A DNA stretch of 64,000 bases. It comes from Burkholderia sp. Bp9142 (GTDB taxonomy: Bacteria; Pseudomonadota; Gammaproteobacteria; Burkholderiales; Burkholderiaceae). The notes below the pieces were generated by a model, which was not told the origin of the DNA, ran no database searches, and worked only from the letters and a program-made list of their open reading frames with translations. The first letter of the stretch is position 1, and the number at the start of each line of letters is the position of its first letter. The stretch lies in contig NZ_QTPP01000014.1 of NCBI RefSeq assembly GCF_003853415.1, forward strand, positions 111,497 through 175,496, written 5' to 3'. This document shows, piece by piece, positions 19,103 through 28,955 of this stretch. A program made the position numbers and the translations under genes.

Positions 19103-19903
19103 CTAGCGCGCAACCGCATAGCGCGGCGCAGGCGAATCGGTCGACAAATGCGGCACCATCGTGCGGCGCGCGGCCTCGTATGCATCCCATTCGTCGCCCG
19201 CGTGCAGCGACGGAATCGTCACGCGTTCGCCGCGATCGAAACCGACCAGTGCCGCATCGACCAGGTCCGACGCCGACATCACGATTTCCTTCGGCAGGTG
19301 TTCGAGCGGCAGGCCGCCCGTCTGCCAGAAGTCGGTGGCCGTCGCCCCGGGCAACACGGCCTGCACCTGCACGCCCTGGCCGGCGAGTTCGTGATGCAGC
19401 GACTGGCTGAACGCGAGCACGAACGCCTTGCTGCCGCCGTATACGCCGTTCAGCGTTTCCGGCGAGATCGCGACGATCGACGAGATGTTGATCACGGCGC
19501 CGCGGCCGCGTGCGACGAAGCCGGGCACGGCCGCATAGGTCAGGCGCGTGAGCGCGGTCACGTTCAGGTCGATCATCCGCGTCATCGCGTCGACGTCGCT
19601 GTCGAGCAGCGGCGCGTGCGTGCCGACGCCCGCGTTGTTCACGAGCAGCGTGATGCTCGCGTCCTGCTTCAGCTTTGCCTCGACGGTGGCGAGCGCCGCG
19701 CGGTCGTTGAGGTCCGCGCCGACGATCTCGACGCTGCGCCGCGTGTCGTTGGTGATGCGCTCGGCGAGGGCGGCCAGCCGGTCGCGGTTGCGCGCGACCA
19801 GAATCAGGTCGTAGCCGCGGCGCGCGAGCCGGTCCGCATAGATCGCGCCGATGCCGGACGATGCGCCGGTAATGACGGCGGTACCGCGATGTGCTTGAGT
19901 CAT
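19103..19903 (-). CDS. Short-chain dehydrogenase/reductase
   Basis: A 266-residue classical-type SDR. The cofactor-binding motif TGASSGIG is at 12-19, NNAG follows in LLVNNAGVGTHAP, and the catalytic Ser and YxxxK are in ISSIVAISPETLNGVYGGSK. NAD(P)-dependent oxidoreduction of an alcohol or carbonyl is expected; the substrate is unknown. It is divergent from a GlxA-type AraC regulator only about 140 nt away, a pairing that suggests direct control. Confidence 0.92.
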   Translation of the reverse strand: MTQAHRGTAVITGASSGIGAIYADRLARRGYDLILVARNRDRLAALAERITNDTRRSVEIVGADLNDRAALATVEAKLKQDASITLLVNNAGVGTHAPLLDSDVDAMTRMIDLNVTALTRLTYAAVPGFVARGRGAVINISSIVAISPETLNGVYGGSKAFVLAFSQSLHHELAGQGVQVQAVLPGATATDFWQTGGLPLEHLPKEIVMSASDLVDAALVGFDRGERVTIPSLHAGDEWDAYEAARRTMVPHLSTDSPAPRYAVAR

Positions 19904-20044
19904 GATGTCGCTCCGGGTCGAAGGAAGGTGAGTGCGTGAATGCATTCTGGCTTCGAACCGCCGCGAAACAAATGACGTAGATGGGTATGATTCAGGACAT
20001 CGGGCCGATCGCGGCGAGCGTGGCGCCCGGCACCGGAGACATGC

Positions 20045-21007
20045 ATGCACCGAATCGGCTTCCTGATCAGCGACGGCTTCCAGATCATGGCGCTCGCCGC
20101 GCAGTCGGTGTTCGAGTACGCGAACATGGGCGCGGACGAGCCGTTCTACGCGATGGAGAGCTATTCCGTCGACGGCGGCGACGTGCGCTCGTCGCTCGGG
20201 CTGCCGGTCGCCACGCGCGCGCTGCGCGGACGCGGAAGCGACGTCGATACGTGGATCGTCGCGGGCGTCAACGATCCGCTCGCGTCGCCTGCGCCGGCCG
20301 GCGTCGTCGCGTTCCTGCGCCGCGCGAACCCGCGCGCGCGGCGGATTGCCGGCATCTGCACGGGCGCGTTCGTGCTCGCCGAGGCCGGGCTGCTCGCGCA
20401 GCGCCGCGCGACGACGCACTGGGCGTTCGGCCGCGACATGCAGAAGCGGTTTCCGGACATTCGCGTCGAGGAGGACCGCATCTACATCGTCGACGGGCCG
20501 ATCTGGACATCGGCCGGGATGACGGCCGGCCTCGACCTGGCCCTCGCGATGGTGGAAAAGGATCTCGGCGCGAACGCCGCGCGCTCGGTCGCGCACAAGC
20601 TCGTGATGAACCAGCGCCGCGCGGGCGGGCAGTCACAGCATTCGGAAATGCTGGACCTCGCGCCGAAATCCGACCGGATCCAGAATGCGCTGAACTACGC
20701 GCGGCGCAATCTCGGCCGCGCGCTGAGCGTCGAGGAAATGGCGGAAGCCGTCCATCTGAGCCCGCGCCAGTTCAGCCGCGTGTTCACGCTCGAAACCGGG
20801 CAGTCGCCGGCGAAGGCGATCGAGCGGCTGCGGCTCGAGGCCGCGCGGCTGATGATCGAGCAGAGCCGCCATTCGCTCGACGTGATCGCGAAGGAAAACG
20901 GTTTCCGCGACAGGCGCCACCTGCGCGACGCGTTCGTGCGCGGCTTCGGCGTGCCGCCGCAGGCGATCCGGCGCGTCGCGCGGGCGGACGAGCGCGAAAC
21001 GGCCTGA
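20045..21007 (+). CDS. GlxA-type AraC regulator (DJ-1/PfpI domain plus helix-turn-helix)
   Basis: A 320-residue regulator. Residues about 1-170 form a DJ-1/PfpI-like domain with the nucleophile-elbow-type sequence IAGICTGAFVLAEAGLL. Residues about 215-310 form the AraC DNA-binding domain with two helix-turn-helices (SVEEMAEAVHLSPRQFSRVF and LDVIAKENGFRDRRHLRDAF). ATG codons occur at 20041 and 20045; 20045 is in frame. It probably controls the divergent SDR gene. The signal it senses is unknown. Confidence 0.92.
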   Translation: MHRIGFLISDGFQIMALAAQSVFEYANMGADEPFYAMESYSVDGGDVRSSLGLPVATRALRGRGSDVDTWIVAGVNDPLASPAPAGVVAFLRRANPRARRIAGICTGAFVLAEAGLLAQRRATTHWAFGRDMQKRFPDIRVEEDRIYIVDGPIWTSAGMTAGLDLALAMVEKDLGANAARSVAHKLVMNQRRAGGQSQHSEMLDLAPKSDRIQNALNYARRNLGRALSVEEMAEAVHLSPRQFSRVFTLETGQSPAKAIERLRLEAARLMIEQSRHSLDVIAKENGFRDRRHLRDAFVRGFGVPPQAIRRVARADERETA

Positions 21008-21017
21008 GGTCGATCGT

Positions 21018-21509
21018 TCAGCGCGTGACGAACGCCGTGGCGTCGTGCGGCGCGGTGCGCGCATGCTTGCGCTGGCGCAGCAGCGCGACGCGGCAATTTT
21101 CGCGCGCGGTCTCGCGGCCGTCGTCGTCGAGCAGCACCAGGTCGCCGCGCATCACGTTGAGCGTGATCACGTCGTCGCCGGGCGCGCCGAGCGTTTCCGG
21201 CGTATGCACCGACCCGGCCGGTTCGAGCACCGTCGAGCCGGCCTGCGCGATCCAGTCGTACTCGCGGTAGCGCCACGCACCCTGCAGCGTGTGGACGAAC
21301 ACCTCGCCGTCGTGACGGTGGCGCGGCAGCGTGCCGCCGGCCGGCATCTTCAGCAGCGCGGTCAGCGTGTCTTCCGCCGCATTGATATGCAGATACTTGA
21401 TCGCGAGCCCAGGCAGGTCGGCGCTCATCGGCAGCCACGGCAGCGCATCGCCGGGCAGGCAAGAGATCGGCGGCAGGTCGGTGGGGAGCGGGGCGGACGG
21501 CTGCGTCAT
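21018..21509 (-). CDS. Cupin-fold protein (ChrR-like)
   Basis: A 163-residue single-domain cupin. The metal-binding motif is recognisable as PRHRHDGEVFVHTLQGAW, and the second motif as AGSTVLEPAGSVHTPET. It resembles ChrR-like cupins and the cupin dioxygenases acting on dihydroxyacetophenone-type substrates, but I cannot choose between them. It ends 10 nt from the convergent GlxA-type gene. No obvious partner is nearby. Confidence 0.82.
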   Translation of the reverse strand: MTQPSAPLPTDLPPISCLPGDALPWLPMSADLPGLAIKYLHINAAEDTLTALLKMPAGGTLPRHRHDGEVFVHTLQGAWRYREYDWIAQAGSTVLEPAGSVHTPETLGAPGDDVITLNVMRGDLVLLDDDGRETARENCRVALLRQRKHARTAPHDATAFVTR

Positions 21510-21756
21510 GGCGGGAGGCGGAGCGGAAACGGAAAGTGCGCATTATCGCAGAGCGGATCGGACGGCAGAACAGCGCGGATCGTCTGCTGCACCGGACGTT
21601 CGGCCGCACGCCGATCGACGCGCCGGTCACGGGCCGGGCATGAACCATCTCGGCCCGCGCTGGGCGCTCGGCGCCGGCGCGGCGGCGCTGGTCGCCGTGT
21701 CTTTCCTGATGCGGATGCGCCGACAGTCGCAGCCTGCCGGCGAAGCCCGAGCCCGG

Positions 21757-22722
21757 CTACGCGCTGTCTTCGTCGCTGACCGGCCGCGCCGCCGCATGCG
21801 CGGCTTCGAGGCACGACTGGAACAGCAGCGCCGCCCGCGACGGCCGCGGCGAGCGCCGCAGCAGGCTTACGAACCTGCACCGGTAGTTGAAGCGCTGCGG
21901 CGCGATCGGCTGCATCAATCCCTTGTGCTCGAAGCTCTCCGCGTAATGGTCGGGCAGGAAGCCGAGGTAGCGGCCGGACAGGATCAGCGTCGCGATCGAT
22001 TCCTGGTCCGATGCCGTCGCGCTGCGCGTGAGCTTCGCGCGATGGCTCAGTTCCATGTTCGGCGAATGGAAACCGAGCCCCGCGAACGCGTGGTTGCGGA
22101 TCGTCGTCCACGTGAGCTTGCCGTGCGGCGCATCGAAGAGCGGATGCTGGCGGCCGCAGTACAGCAGCATCCGTTCGCCGAACAGTTCCGAATACACGAG
22201 GCTGCCCGAACTGCGGTGCGCGGGAATGATCCCGACCTGATAGCTGCCGTCGATGATCCCGCGCTCGACCTCGTTGATCGACGCGACGTGCAGGTTCAGG
22301 GCGACGTCGGGCGCTTCGTCCGTGAACCGGCGAATGGCGTCGCCAAGCCGCGCGTTCGGGTTGGTGGCCGTCTTGTCGAACACCGCGATGTGCAATTCTC
22401 CGCCCATCTTGTCGTGAATGCCGTCGATCCTGCTGCGAAATGCCTCCATCGATGCGAGCAGCCGCAGGGTTTCCTCGTACACCGTCTGCCCCTCGGCGGT
22501 CAGCGTGAAGCCCGCGCGGCCGCGCCGGCACAGCACGAGCCCGAGGCGCGTTTCCAGGTCCTTCACGTGCCGGCTGATCGTCGAGATGCCGATGTTCAGC
22601 TCGAGTTCGGCCGCCGCCATCCCGCCGCACTGCACGACGCCCTTGAAGACCCGCAACAGCCGCAGATCCATGTCGCTGAGCTGCCCGAGCAGCGCGCGGC
22701 TCTTCGGTTTCTTTGCTTGCAT
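21757..22722 (-). CDS. LysR-family regulator of the aminotransferase/mmsA unit
   Basis: A 321-residue LysR regulator. The N-terminal winged helix is SDMDLRLLRVFKGVVQCGG to about residue 80 (ELNIGISTISRHVKDLETRL), and the periplasmic-binding-type effector domain begins near 100. It is divergent from the omega-aminotransferase gene across about 105 nt that include an AT-rich stretch at 22735-22770, the likely shared promoter. Inference: it activates amino-acid catabolism through the adjacent aminotransferase and mmsA. Confidence 0.92.
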   Translation of the reverse strand: MQAKKPKSRALLGQLSDMDLRLLRVFKGVVQCGGMAAAELELNIGISTISRHVKDLETRLGLVLCRRGRAGFTLTAEGQTVYEETLRLLASMEAFRSRIDGIHDKMGGELHIAVFDKTATNPNARLGDAIRRFTDEAPDVALNLHVASINEVERGIIDGSYQVGIIPAHRSSGSLVYSELFGERMLLYCGRQHPLFDAPHGKLTWTTIRNHAFAGLGFHSPNMELSHRAKLTRSATASDQESIATLILSGRYLGFLPDHYAESFEHKGLMQPIAPQRFNYRCRFVSLLRRSPRPSRAALLFQSCLEAAHAAARPVSDEDSA

Positions 22723-22827
22723 AGTTGCGCAAGTGAACATTGATATTGCGATATTCAAAAGACTAATTGGCGTCCCGACAATGTGCAACATCATCACGAG
22801 GAGGAGGGGCGCGCCGCGCCGACCGAC

Positions 22828-24186
22828 ATGACCGACACGACCACCGCCAGCCAGCAGGAAGAGACGAACATCCGCACCGACGCCGCCTGGCTCGACGCCC
22901 ACTGGATGCCGTTCACGGCGAACCGCCAGTTCAAGTCCGACCCGCGCATGATCGTGTCGGCCCGGGATGCGTATTACACGGATGGCGAAGGCCGCAAGAT
23001 CTTCGACGGCCTGTCGGGTCTGTGGTGCACGGGCCTCGGCCACGGCCGCGCGGAAATCACGGAAGCCGTGAGCCGCCAGGTCGCGCAGCTCGACTACGCG
23101 CCGGCGTTCCAGTTCGGCCATCCGAAGTCGTTCGAGCTCGCGAACAAGATCAAGGACCTGACGCCGGCCGGCCTCGACTACGTGTTCTTCACGGGCTCGG
23201 GCTCGGAAGCGGCCGACACGTCGCTGAAGATGGCGCGAGCGTACTGGCGCGCGAAGGGCAAGGGCACGAAGACGCGCCTGATCGGCCGCGAGAAGGGCTA
23301 TCACGGCGTGAACTACGGCGGCATCTCGGTCGGCGGGATCGGGCCGAACCGCAAGCTGTTCGGCCAGGGGATCGACGCCGATTTCCTGCCGCACACGCAA
23401 CTCGCCGAAAACAAGTTCTCGCGCGGGATGCCGGAAAACGGCGCCGACCTGGCCGACCGCCTGCTCGACCTGATCGCGCTGCACGACGCATCGAACATCG
23501 CGGCCGTGATCGTCGAGCCGTTCTCGGGCTCGGCGGGCGTGGTGGTGCCGCCGAAGGGCTATCTGAAGCGCCTGCGCGACATCTGTACCGCGCACGACAT
23601 CCTGCTGATCTTCGACGAAGTCATCACGGGCTTCGGCCGCGCCGGCGCGATGACGGGCGCCGACGCGTTCGGCGTGGTGCCGGACATCATGAACTTCGCG
23701 AAGCAGGTGACCAACGGCGTGCAGCCGCTCGGCGGCGTGATCGCGACGAAGGAAATCTACGACACGTTCATGGCCGCGGGCGGCCCCGAGTACATGCTCG
23801 AGTTCCCGCACGGCTACACGTACTCGGCGCACCCGGTCGCCTGCGCGGCCGGTGTCGCGGCGCTCGACCTGCTCGTGAAGGAAGACGCGGTGGCCCGCGT
23901 GCGCGATCTCGCGCCGCATTTCGAGGCGGCGGTGCACGGGCTGAAGGGCCAGCGCCATATCGCGGACATCCGCAACTACGGGCTGGCGGCCGGCCTGACG
24001 ATCGCGGCGCTGCCGGGCGAGCCGGCACGGCGCCCGTACGAGATCGCGATGCGCTGCTGGGCGAAGGGCTTCTACGTGCGCTATGGCGGCGACACGATCC
24101 AGCTGGCGCCCCCGTTCATCTCGGAGAAGCGCGAGATCGACAACCTCGTCAACGCGCTGTCCGACGCGCTGAACGAAGTGGACTGA
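22828..24186 (+). CDS. Omega-amino acid (beta-alanine):pyruvate aminotransferase
   Basis: A 452-residue class-III PLP aminotransferase. Key features are DGLSGLWCTGLGHGR near the N-terminus, the PLP aspartate in LLIFDEVITGFGR, and the Schiff-base lysine in NFAKQVTNG (about Lys 292). Sequence and context (mmsA next, divergent LysR) fit beta-alanine:pyruvate transaminase, producing malonate semialdehyde. Start choice: ATG 22828; the purine-rich GAGGAGGAGG lies about 20 nt upstream, so a GTG at 22783 cannot be fully excluded. Confidence 0.92.
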   Translation: MTDTTTASQQEETNIRTDAAWLDAHWMPFTANRQFKSDPRMIVSARDAYYTDGEGRKIFDGLSGLWCTGLGHGRAEITEAVSRQVAQLDYAPAFQFGHPKSFELANKIKDLTPAGLDYVFFTGSGSEAADTSLKMARAYWRAKGKGTKTRLIGREKGYHGVNYGGISVGGIGPNRKLFGQGIDADFLPHTQLAENKFSRGMPENGADLADRLLDLIALHDASNIAAVIVEPFSGSAGVVVPPKGYLKRLRDICTAHDILLIFDEVITGFGRAGAMTGADAFGVVPDIMNFAKQVTNGVQPLGGVIATKEIYDTFMAAGGPEYMLEFPHGYTYSAHPVACAAGVAALDLLVKEDAVARVRDLAPHFEAAVHGLKGQRHIADIRNYGLAAGLTIAALPGEPARRPYEIAMRCWAKGFYVRYGGDTIQLAPPFISEKREIDNLVNALSDALNEVD

Positions 24187-24235
24187 GCCGCGGCTTGACC
24201 TGAGCGACAACCGAATTCACGAAAGAGCCTGAACG

Positions 24236-25753
24236 ATGAAACACGACAGCAATGTGACCTCCACCGTCGGCCACCTGATCGACGGCAAGCGCGTCGACGG
24301 CGGCAGCCGCGTCCAGCCGGTGTTCGACCCGGCGACCGGCGAATCGCACAAGAGCGTCGCGCTCGCCGACAAGCTGACCGTCGAAGCCGCGATCGCGTCC
24401 GCGCAGGCGGCGTTCCCGGCGTGGCGCAACACGCCGCCGCTGAAGCGCGCGCGCGTGATGAGCCGCTTCAAGACGCTGCTCGAGGAGCATGCGGACGAAC
24501 TGTGCGCGCTGATCACCGCCGAGCACGGCAAGGTGCTCGCCGACGCGATGGGCGAGCTGCAGCGCGGAATCGAGAACGTCGAATACGCGACCTACGTGCC
24601 CGAGCTGCTGAAGGGCGAGCACAGCAAGAACGTCGGCCCCGCGATCGATTCGTGGAGCGAGTTCCAGGCGCTCGGCGTCGCCGCCGGCATCACGCCGTTC
24701 AACTTCCCGGTGATGGTGCCGCTGTGGATGTGGCCGATGGCCGTCGCGTGCGGCAACACGTTCGTGCTGAAGCCGTCCGAGCGCACGCCGTCGTCGACGC
24801 TGCGCATGGCCGAGCTCGCGCTCGAGGCCGGCCTGCCGCCGGGCGTGCTGAACGTCGTGAACGGCGACAAGGAAGCGGTCGACACGATCCTGACCGATCC
24901 GCGCGTGAAGGCGGTGAGCTTCGTCGGCTCGACGCCGATCGCCGAATATATCTATTCGACCGGCTGCGCGCACGGCAAGCGCGTGCAGGCGCTCGGCGGC
25001 GCGAAGAACTTCGCGGTCGTGATGCCGGACGCCGATATCGGCAACGCGGTGAACGCGTTGATGGGCGCCGCGTACGGTTCGTGCGGCGAGCGCTGCATGG
25101 CGATCCCGCTGGTCGTCGCGATCGGCGATGAAACGGGCGACAAGGTGGTCGAAGGCCTGAAGGCCGAGATCGCGAAGATGAAGGTCGGCCCGGGCAACGG
25201 TGCCGGCATCGACATGGGGCCGCTCGTCACGCAGCAGCATTTCGAGAAGGTGACGCGCTTCGTCGAAGCGGGCGTGGAGGCGGGCGCGACGCTCGTCGTC
25301 GACGGCCGCGGCGTGAAGGTCGACGGCCACGACGGCGGCTACTACCTCGGCCCGTGCCTGTTCGACAACGTGACGCCCGGCATGCCGATCTATCAGCACG
25401 AGATCTTCGGGCCGGTGCTCGGCGTGATCCGCCTGAAGTCGCTCGACGAGGCGATGGCGCTGATCGACGCTCATGAATACGGCAACGGCACGTGCCTGTT
25501 CACGCGCGACGGCGAAGCGGCGCGCTACTTCGGCGACAACATCCAGATCGGCATGGTCGGCATCAACGTGCCGCTGCCGGTGCCGGTCGCGTACCACTCG
25601 TTCGGCGGCTGGAAACGCTCGCTGTTCGGCGACCTGCATGCGTACGGCCCGGATGCGGTGCGGTTCTATACGAAGCGCAAGACGATCACGCAGCGCTGGC
25701 CGTCGGCCGGCGTGCGCGAAGGGACGGTGTTCAGCTTCCCGTCGAACCGCTGA
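24236..25753 (+). CDS. mmsA: CoA-acylating methylmalonate-semialdehyde dehydrogenase
   Basis: A 505-residue aldehyde dehydrogenase of the MmsA type, which converts methylmalonate or malonate semialdehyde plus CoA and NAD to propionyl- or acetyl-CoA. The catalytic cysteine lies in GSCGERCMAIP (about Cys 287), and the glycine motif is SFVGSTPIAEYI. The longer ALDH active-site glutamate region is replaced by the MmsA-type ALGGAKN. It follows the aminotransferase by 49 nt, so beta-alanine would be taken to acetyl-CoA by the pair. A strong terminator follows. Confidence 0.95.
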   Translation: MKHDSNVTSTVGHLIDGKRVDGGSRVQPVFDPATGESHKSVALADKLTVEAAIASAQAAFPAWRNTPPLKRARVMSRFKTLLEEHADELCALITAEHGKVLADAMGELQRGIENVEYATYVPELLKGEHSKNVGPAIDSWSEFQALGVAAGITPFNFPVMVPLWMWPMAVACGNTFVLKPSERTPSSTLRMAELALEAGLPPGVLNVVNGDKEAVDTILTDPRVKAVSFVGSTPIAEYIYSTGCAHGKRVQALGGAKNFAVVMPDADIGNAVNALMGAAYGSCGERCMAIPLVVAIGDETGDKVVEGLKAEIAKMKVGPGNGAGIDMGPLVTQQHFEKVTRFVEAGVEAGATLVVDGRGVKVDGHDGGYYLGPCLFDNVTPGMPIYQHEIFGPVLGVIRLKSLDEAMALIDAHEYGNGTCLFTRDGEAARYFGDNIQIGMVGINVPLPVPVAYHSFGGWKRSLFGDLHAYGPDAVRFYTKRKTITQRWPSAGVREGTVFSFPSNR

Positions 25754-25827
25754 CGCGTGGGTGCCGGCCGCACGCGCCGCCTGCCGGTCGGCGGGTGTCG
25801 CCATGCAGCCGGCGTAGAGACGCACAG

Positions 25828-25861
25828 GCCCGCCCCGATCGGCGATCGGGGCGGGCTTTTT
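25828..25861 (+). terminator. Rho-independent terminator after mmsA
   Basis: A perfect 13-bp stem (GCCCGCCCCGATC / GATCGGGGCGGGC) with a 3-nt loop is followed by TTTTT. It lies 75 nt after the mmsA stop and before the convergent COG4315 gene. Confidence 0.92.
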
Positions 25862-25907
25862 CACGCGTGCCGCGGCTGTCCTGACACGCGATGCGTGGAA
25901 GCGGCGC

Positions 25908-26282
25908 TTACGGGGCGACGACGTGCCACACGCTCTTGAAGTTGTCGCCGTTGCGATCGCCCTGTTTCATGTCCTTCGAGAAGAAGTACAGCGGCTTGCC
26001 CTTGTACGCCCATTGCGGGCTGCCGTCGTCGCGCTTGACGATCGTGTACGGGCCGACCGGTACGTCGGTCGCGCTGGCCTTGTACGGCGGCCAGAGGGAT
26101 TCGCATTGGCCCGAGCACGTACTGGTGCCGGCGTTGGGCTTGTCCTTGTCGAACGAATAGACGGTCATCCCGTTCGCGGCGACGAGCGCGCCGTTTTCGA
26201 CCTTGGTGATCGAGCCTTGAGCCGAGGCCGAAACCGATGCCATGGCGAGCAGGACGGAACTGACGAGCAGCACGGCTTTCAT
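25908..26282 (-). CDS. Secreted COG4315-type protein
   Basis: A 124-residue exported protein. The signal peptide is about 1-21 (LLVSSVLLAMASVSASA). The mature part has the family pattern NGMTVYSFDKDKPN, a cysteine pair in TCSGQCESLWPP and the repeat-like YKGKPLYFFSKD. These small periplasmic proteins are widespread; their role is not established. The start was placed at MKAVLLVSS because it begins the signal peptide and follows GGAGG. Confidence 0.88.
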   Translation of the reverse strand: MKAVLLVSSVLLAMASVSASAQGSITKVENGALVAANGMTVYSFDKDKPNAGTSTCSGQCESLWPPYKASATDVPVGPYTIVKRDDGSPQWAYKGKPLYFFSKDMKQGDRNGDNFKSVWHVVAP

Positions 26283-26608
26283 GGTTACCTCCTTGTAGTC
26301 CGGTGGGCGGCGCAGTTGCGCGCACGGCCGGGCGTGCGCGCGACTGCGGGGAATGGTGCCGGAACGCGGCGCCGCGGCCGCCGGTGCGAGCGACGCGAAG
26401 TCGAATGGCGGCGGCACGGACGCGCTTCATTCACCATAGGCGGTTTTTGGCAGGGCTGCGAGAAGAACCGGGGGCGCATCGGCGGCGCGTATGTCTCGTG
26501 CAACGGCGCGGCGTTTGCGCGCGTGTGCGGGATTCGGCATCCGTCCCCGAACCTGCGTGAGCCTTGCTGTGGCGCTTGCCGTCGGGTTCGGGAGCCGGTG
26601 CCGCGATG
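26283..26608. other. Gene-free interval
   Basis: About 325 nt between the COG4315 gene and the end of the AEC transporter gene, both on the minus strand. I see no convincing gene. The promoter of the COG4315 gene presumably lies in its left part. Confidence 0.5.
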
Positions 26609-27541
26609 TCAGCGCAACACCGGCGCCGACGCGAGCGCCGTCAGCACGGCCGGCATCGCGAGCGCGGCGGCGATCGTCTGGAACGCGGTGATGCCGGCCA
26701 TCAGCGGCGCGTCGCCGCCGAGCTGGCGCGCCATGATGTACGACGAGGACGATGTCGGCAGTGCCTGGAACAGCAGCGCGATGGTCAGCGCGGCATCGCC
26801 GAGCCCGAACAGGCGGCCGGCCGCGAGCGTGGCGAGCGGCATTGCCATGAACTTGAACGCCGACGCGATGCACATCGGTTGCATCCATCCGCGCGCCGCA
26901 TCGAACTTCAGTGCCGCGCCCACGCACAGCAGGCCGAGCGGCATCGATGCGGCGCCGAGCGCGCGAACGGCCGGTTCGACGGTGGCGGGAAACGCGATGC
27001 CGGCGGCCTGCATCGCGATCCCCAGCGCGCACCCGACGACGAGCGGATTCGACAGGATCTGGCGCGCGAGCGCCCAGGCGCCGAGCCGCGTTTCGCCATA
27101 GCGCGCGAACACCAGCACGCACATCAGGTTCACGGTCGGCACGATCGCCGCGACGCACACGGCCGCGAGCGCGATCCCGTGCGCGCCGAACAGTCCGGCG
27201 GCGAGTGCGGTGCCGACATAGTTGTTGAAGCGCACCGCGCCCTGGAACACCGACGTGAACCCGGCGCCGTCGACCTGCACGAACCGGCGGACCAGCAGAA
27301 GAAGTGCCGCGACGAACACGGTCGACCCGACCAGCGCCGCCGCGAGCGGCAAGACGGGCAACGATTGCAGCCGCGCATTCGCGAGACCGTGCGCGAACAG
27401 TTCGGGCAGCAGCACGTAGTAGCAAAGCCGCTCGGCGTGCGGCCAGAACGCATCGGCGATGAAGCCCGTGCGCCGCAGGCCGTGGCCGAACGCGACCAGC
27501 AGCGCGACCGGCGCGAGCGCGAGCAGGATCGGGCCGATCAT
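26609..27541 (-). CDS. AEC-family (auxin efflux carrier-type) transporter
   Basis: A 310-residue membrane protein with about ten segments, matching the bacterial AEC family (malonate/malate-type carriers). Typical stretches are GAVRFNNYVGTALAAGLFG and LALPTSSSSY-like FQALPTSSSSYIMARQLGG near the C-terminus. The ATG at 27541 is preceded by GAAGG and gives the usual family length; an upstream in-frame start would add 23 atypical residues. It lies 165 nt from a LysR gene on the same strand. The substrate is unknown. Confidence 0.88.
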   Translation of the reverse strand: MIGPILLALAPVALLVAFGHGLRRTGFIADAFWPHAERLCYYVLLPELFAHGLANARLQSLPVLPLAAALVGSTVFVAALLLLVRRFVQVDGAGFTSVFQGAVRFNNYVGTALAAGLFGAHGIALAAVCVAAIVPTVNLMCVLVFARYGETRLGAWALARQILSNPLVVGCALGIAMQAAGIAFPATVEPAVRALGAASMPLGLLCVGAALKFDAARGWMQPMCIASAFKFMAMPLATLAAGRLFGLGDAALTIALLFQALPTSSSSYIMARQLGGDAPLMAGITAFQTIAAALAMPAVLTALASAPVLR

Positions 27542-27705
27542 CGACGCGCCTTCAGGTGGACCGGTCGGGACGGCCGGCAGGCGGAGCAGCGGAACGAAGC
27601 GGGAATGCATCCGGCGGGCAACATGGCGGCACGCGATCGAAAGAGTGACGATGCCGCCAAGTTAACACGGGGTTGCAGCAGGAATTATTGTTAATTATCG
27701 GGTGT

Positions 27706-28590
27706 TCAATGAGAAATTCTCATCGATGAAGCTGTGATTTCGGCGGCCAGCGCACGGGCGAAACGCTCGGCCGGGCGCGACTGGTGTTCGAGCAGCACGA
27801 CCGCGCGGCCCATCTGCGGCTGGCCGAACGGCAAGCGCGTGACGGGCGGCAGACGCGCGAGCGTCGAGTCGGGAAGCGCGACGATCGCCGCGCCGAGTCC
27901 GCGCGCGACCATGCGCGCGATGGTCTCCGCGCTGTCGAGCACCATCTCCTCGCGCACGCGGACGCCGATGCGGCGCAGCTCGGCGGCGATCATCCGGCCG
28001 GCCCACGCCTGCGCATCGAAGCGGATGAACGGCAGCGCCTCGAGCAGCGTGCCCGCGTCGCGCTCCGCGTAGTGCGGCGGCGCGAGCAGCCAGAAGCGGT
28101 CTTCGTACAGCGTGGTCCACGTCAGCTCCGCCGGATGCGGGCGCACCGGGCGCGTCGTGATCGCCGCGTCGAGTTCGCCGGCCGCGACGCGGTTCGCCAG
28201 TTCGGCCGACATGCCGGCCGATACGTGCACGCGCAACGACGGATGCGCGTCGCGCAGCGCAAGCAGCGCATCGGGCAACGGTCCGGACAGCGCGGTCTGG
28301 ATCGCGCCGATCCGCAGGCGGCCGACGAGCTTCTTCTCGTCGCTGAGCGCATCGGGAATCCGGTCGACCATCGCGAGCACCTGTTCGGCCTGCGCGACGA
28401 GAATGTTGCCGGCTTCGGTGAGTACCGGCTGGCGGCGCGAACGGTCGAACAGCTGGACGTTGTATTCGCTTTCGAGCGTCTTGATCTGCAGGCTCACGGC
28501 GGACTGCGTGAGCCCGATCGCTTCGCCGGCGCGTGCGAAGGTCCGGTATCGGGCGATCGCGACCAGCGTTCTGAATGCGCGTAGTGACAT
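27706..28590 (-). CDS. LysR-family transcriptional regulator
   Basis: A 294-residue LysR protein. The winged helix is in residues 1-60 (FARAGEAIGLTQSAVSLQIK) and the effector-binding domain begins about 90 (GRLRIGAIQTALSG). The start was chosen at MSLRAFRTL, the normal beginning of this family. It lies upstream of the AEC carrier on the same strand, so it may control that gene or itself. Confidence 0.92.
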   Translation of the reverse strand: MSLRAFRTLVAIARYRTFARAGEAIGLTQSAVSLQIKTLESEYNVQLFDRSRRQPVLTEAGNILVAQAEQVLAMVDRIPDALSDEKKLVGRLRIGAIQTALSGPLPDALLALRDAHPSLRVHVSAGMSAELANRVAAGELDAAITTRPVRPHPAELTWTTLYEDRFWLLAPPHYAERDAGTLLEALPFIRFDAQAWAGRMIAAELRRIGVRVREEMVLDSAETIARMVARGLGAAIVALPDSTLARLPPVTRLPFGQPQMGRAVVLLEHQSRPAERFARALAAEITASSMRISH

Positions 28591-28955
28591 GGACTCGGTG
28601 AGGTGGGCGGCCGGGGGCCGGCACGCGGATTGCTCGATGATGCCGGAGGCGGCGCATGGACGGCGCGCCGAAGCGGACGGAGCAGCCGGCACGCTGGCGG
28701 ACATCATGCCCGTGCGTGCGGAAACGGGCAACCGCGGCACCGGCGGGCCGACGCGGAAAGCGTGATGCGGCGTGGTGCGGTGCGTGCGCGCCGGCCGGTG
28801 CGGGTTTTCGTGAACGGCATCGAGCCGGGCGTGCGCGTCTATCCGCCAGCGCGGGAGCGGGCGCGGTCGTGCGTGCCGCCCGCATGGTGTTGAACGATGC
28901 CTCGGGGCGATGCGGGCCGTAGCATTCGTCCCGGCCCTTGACGGAGGTAACGACG
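28591..28955. other. Divergent promoter interval
   Basis: About 365 nt between the LysR gene (minus) and the SnoaL-like gene (plus), with no convincing gene. It must hold the LysR promoter and the ribosome-binding GGAGGT of the next gene at 28943. Confidence 0.5.

Noticed and set aside
21642..21756. Plus-strand frame starting MNHLGPRWALGAGAAAL with one hydrophobic stretch
   Set aside because: It runs through the whole antisense of the LysR gene before a stop, so a true short gene cannot be delimited, and no ribosome site is seen.
22723..24210. Minus-strand extension of the LysR gene across the aminotransferase gene
   Set aside because: Antisense shadow of the aminotransferase; the LysR protein begins normally at 22722.
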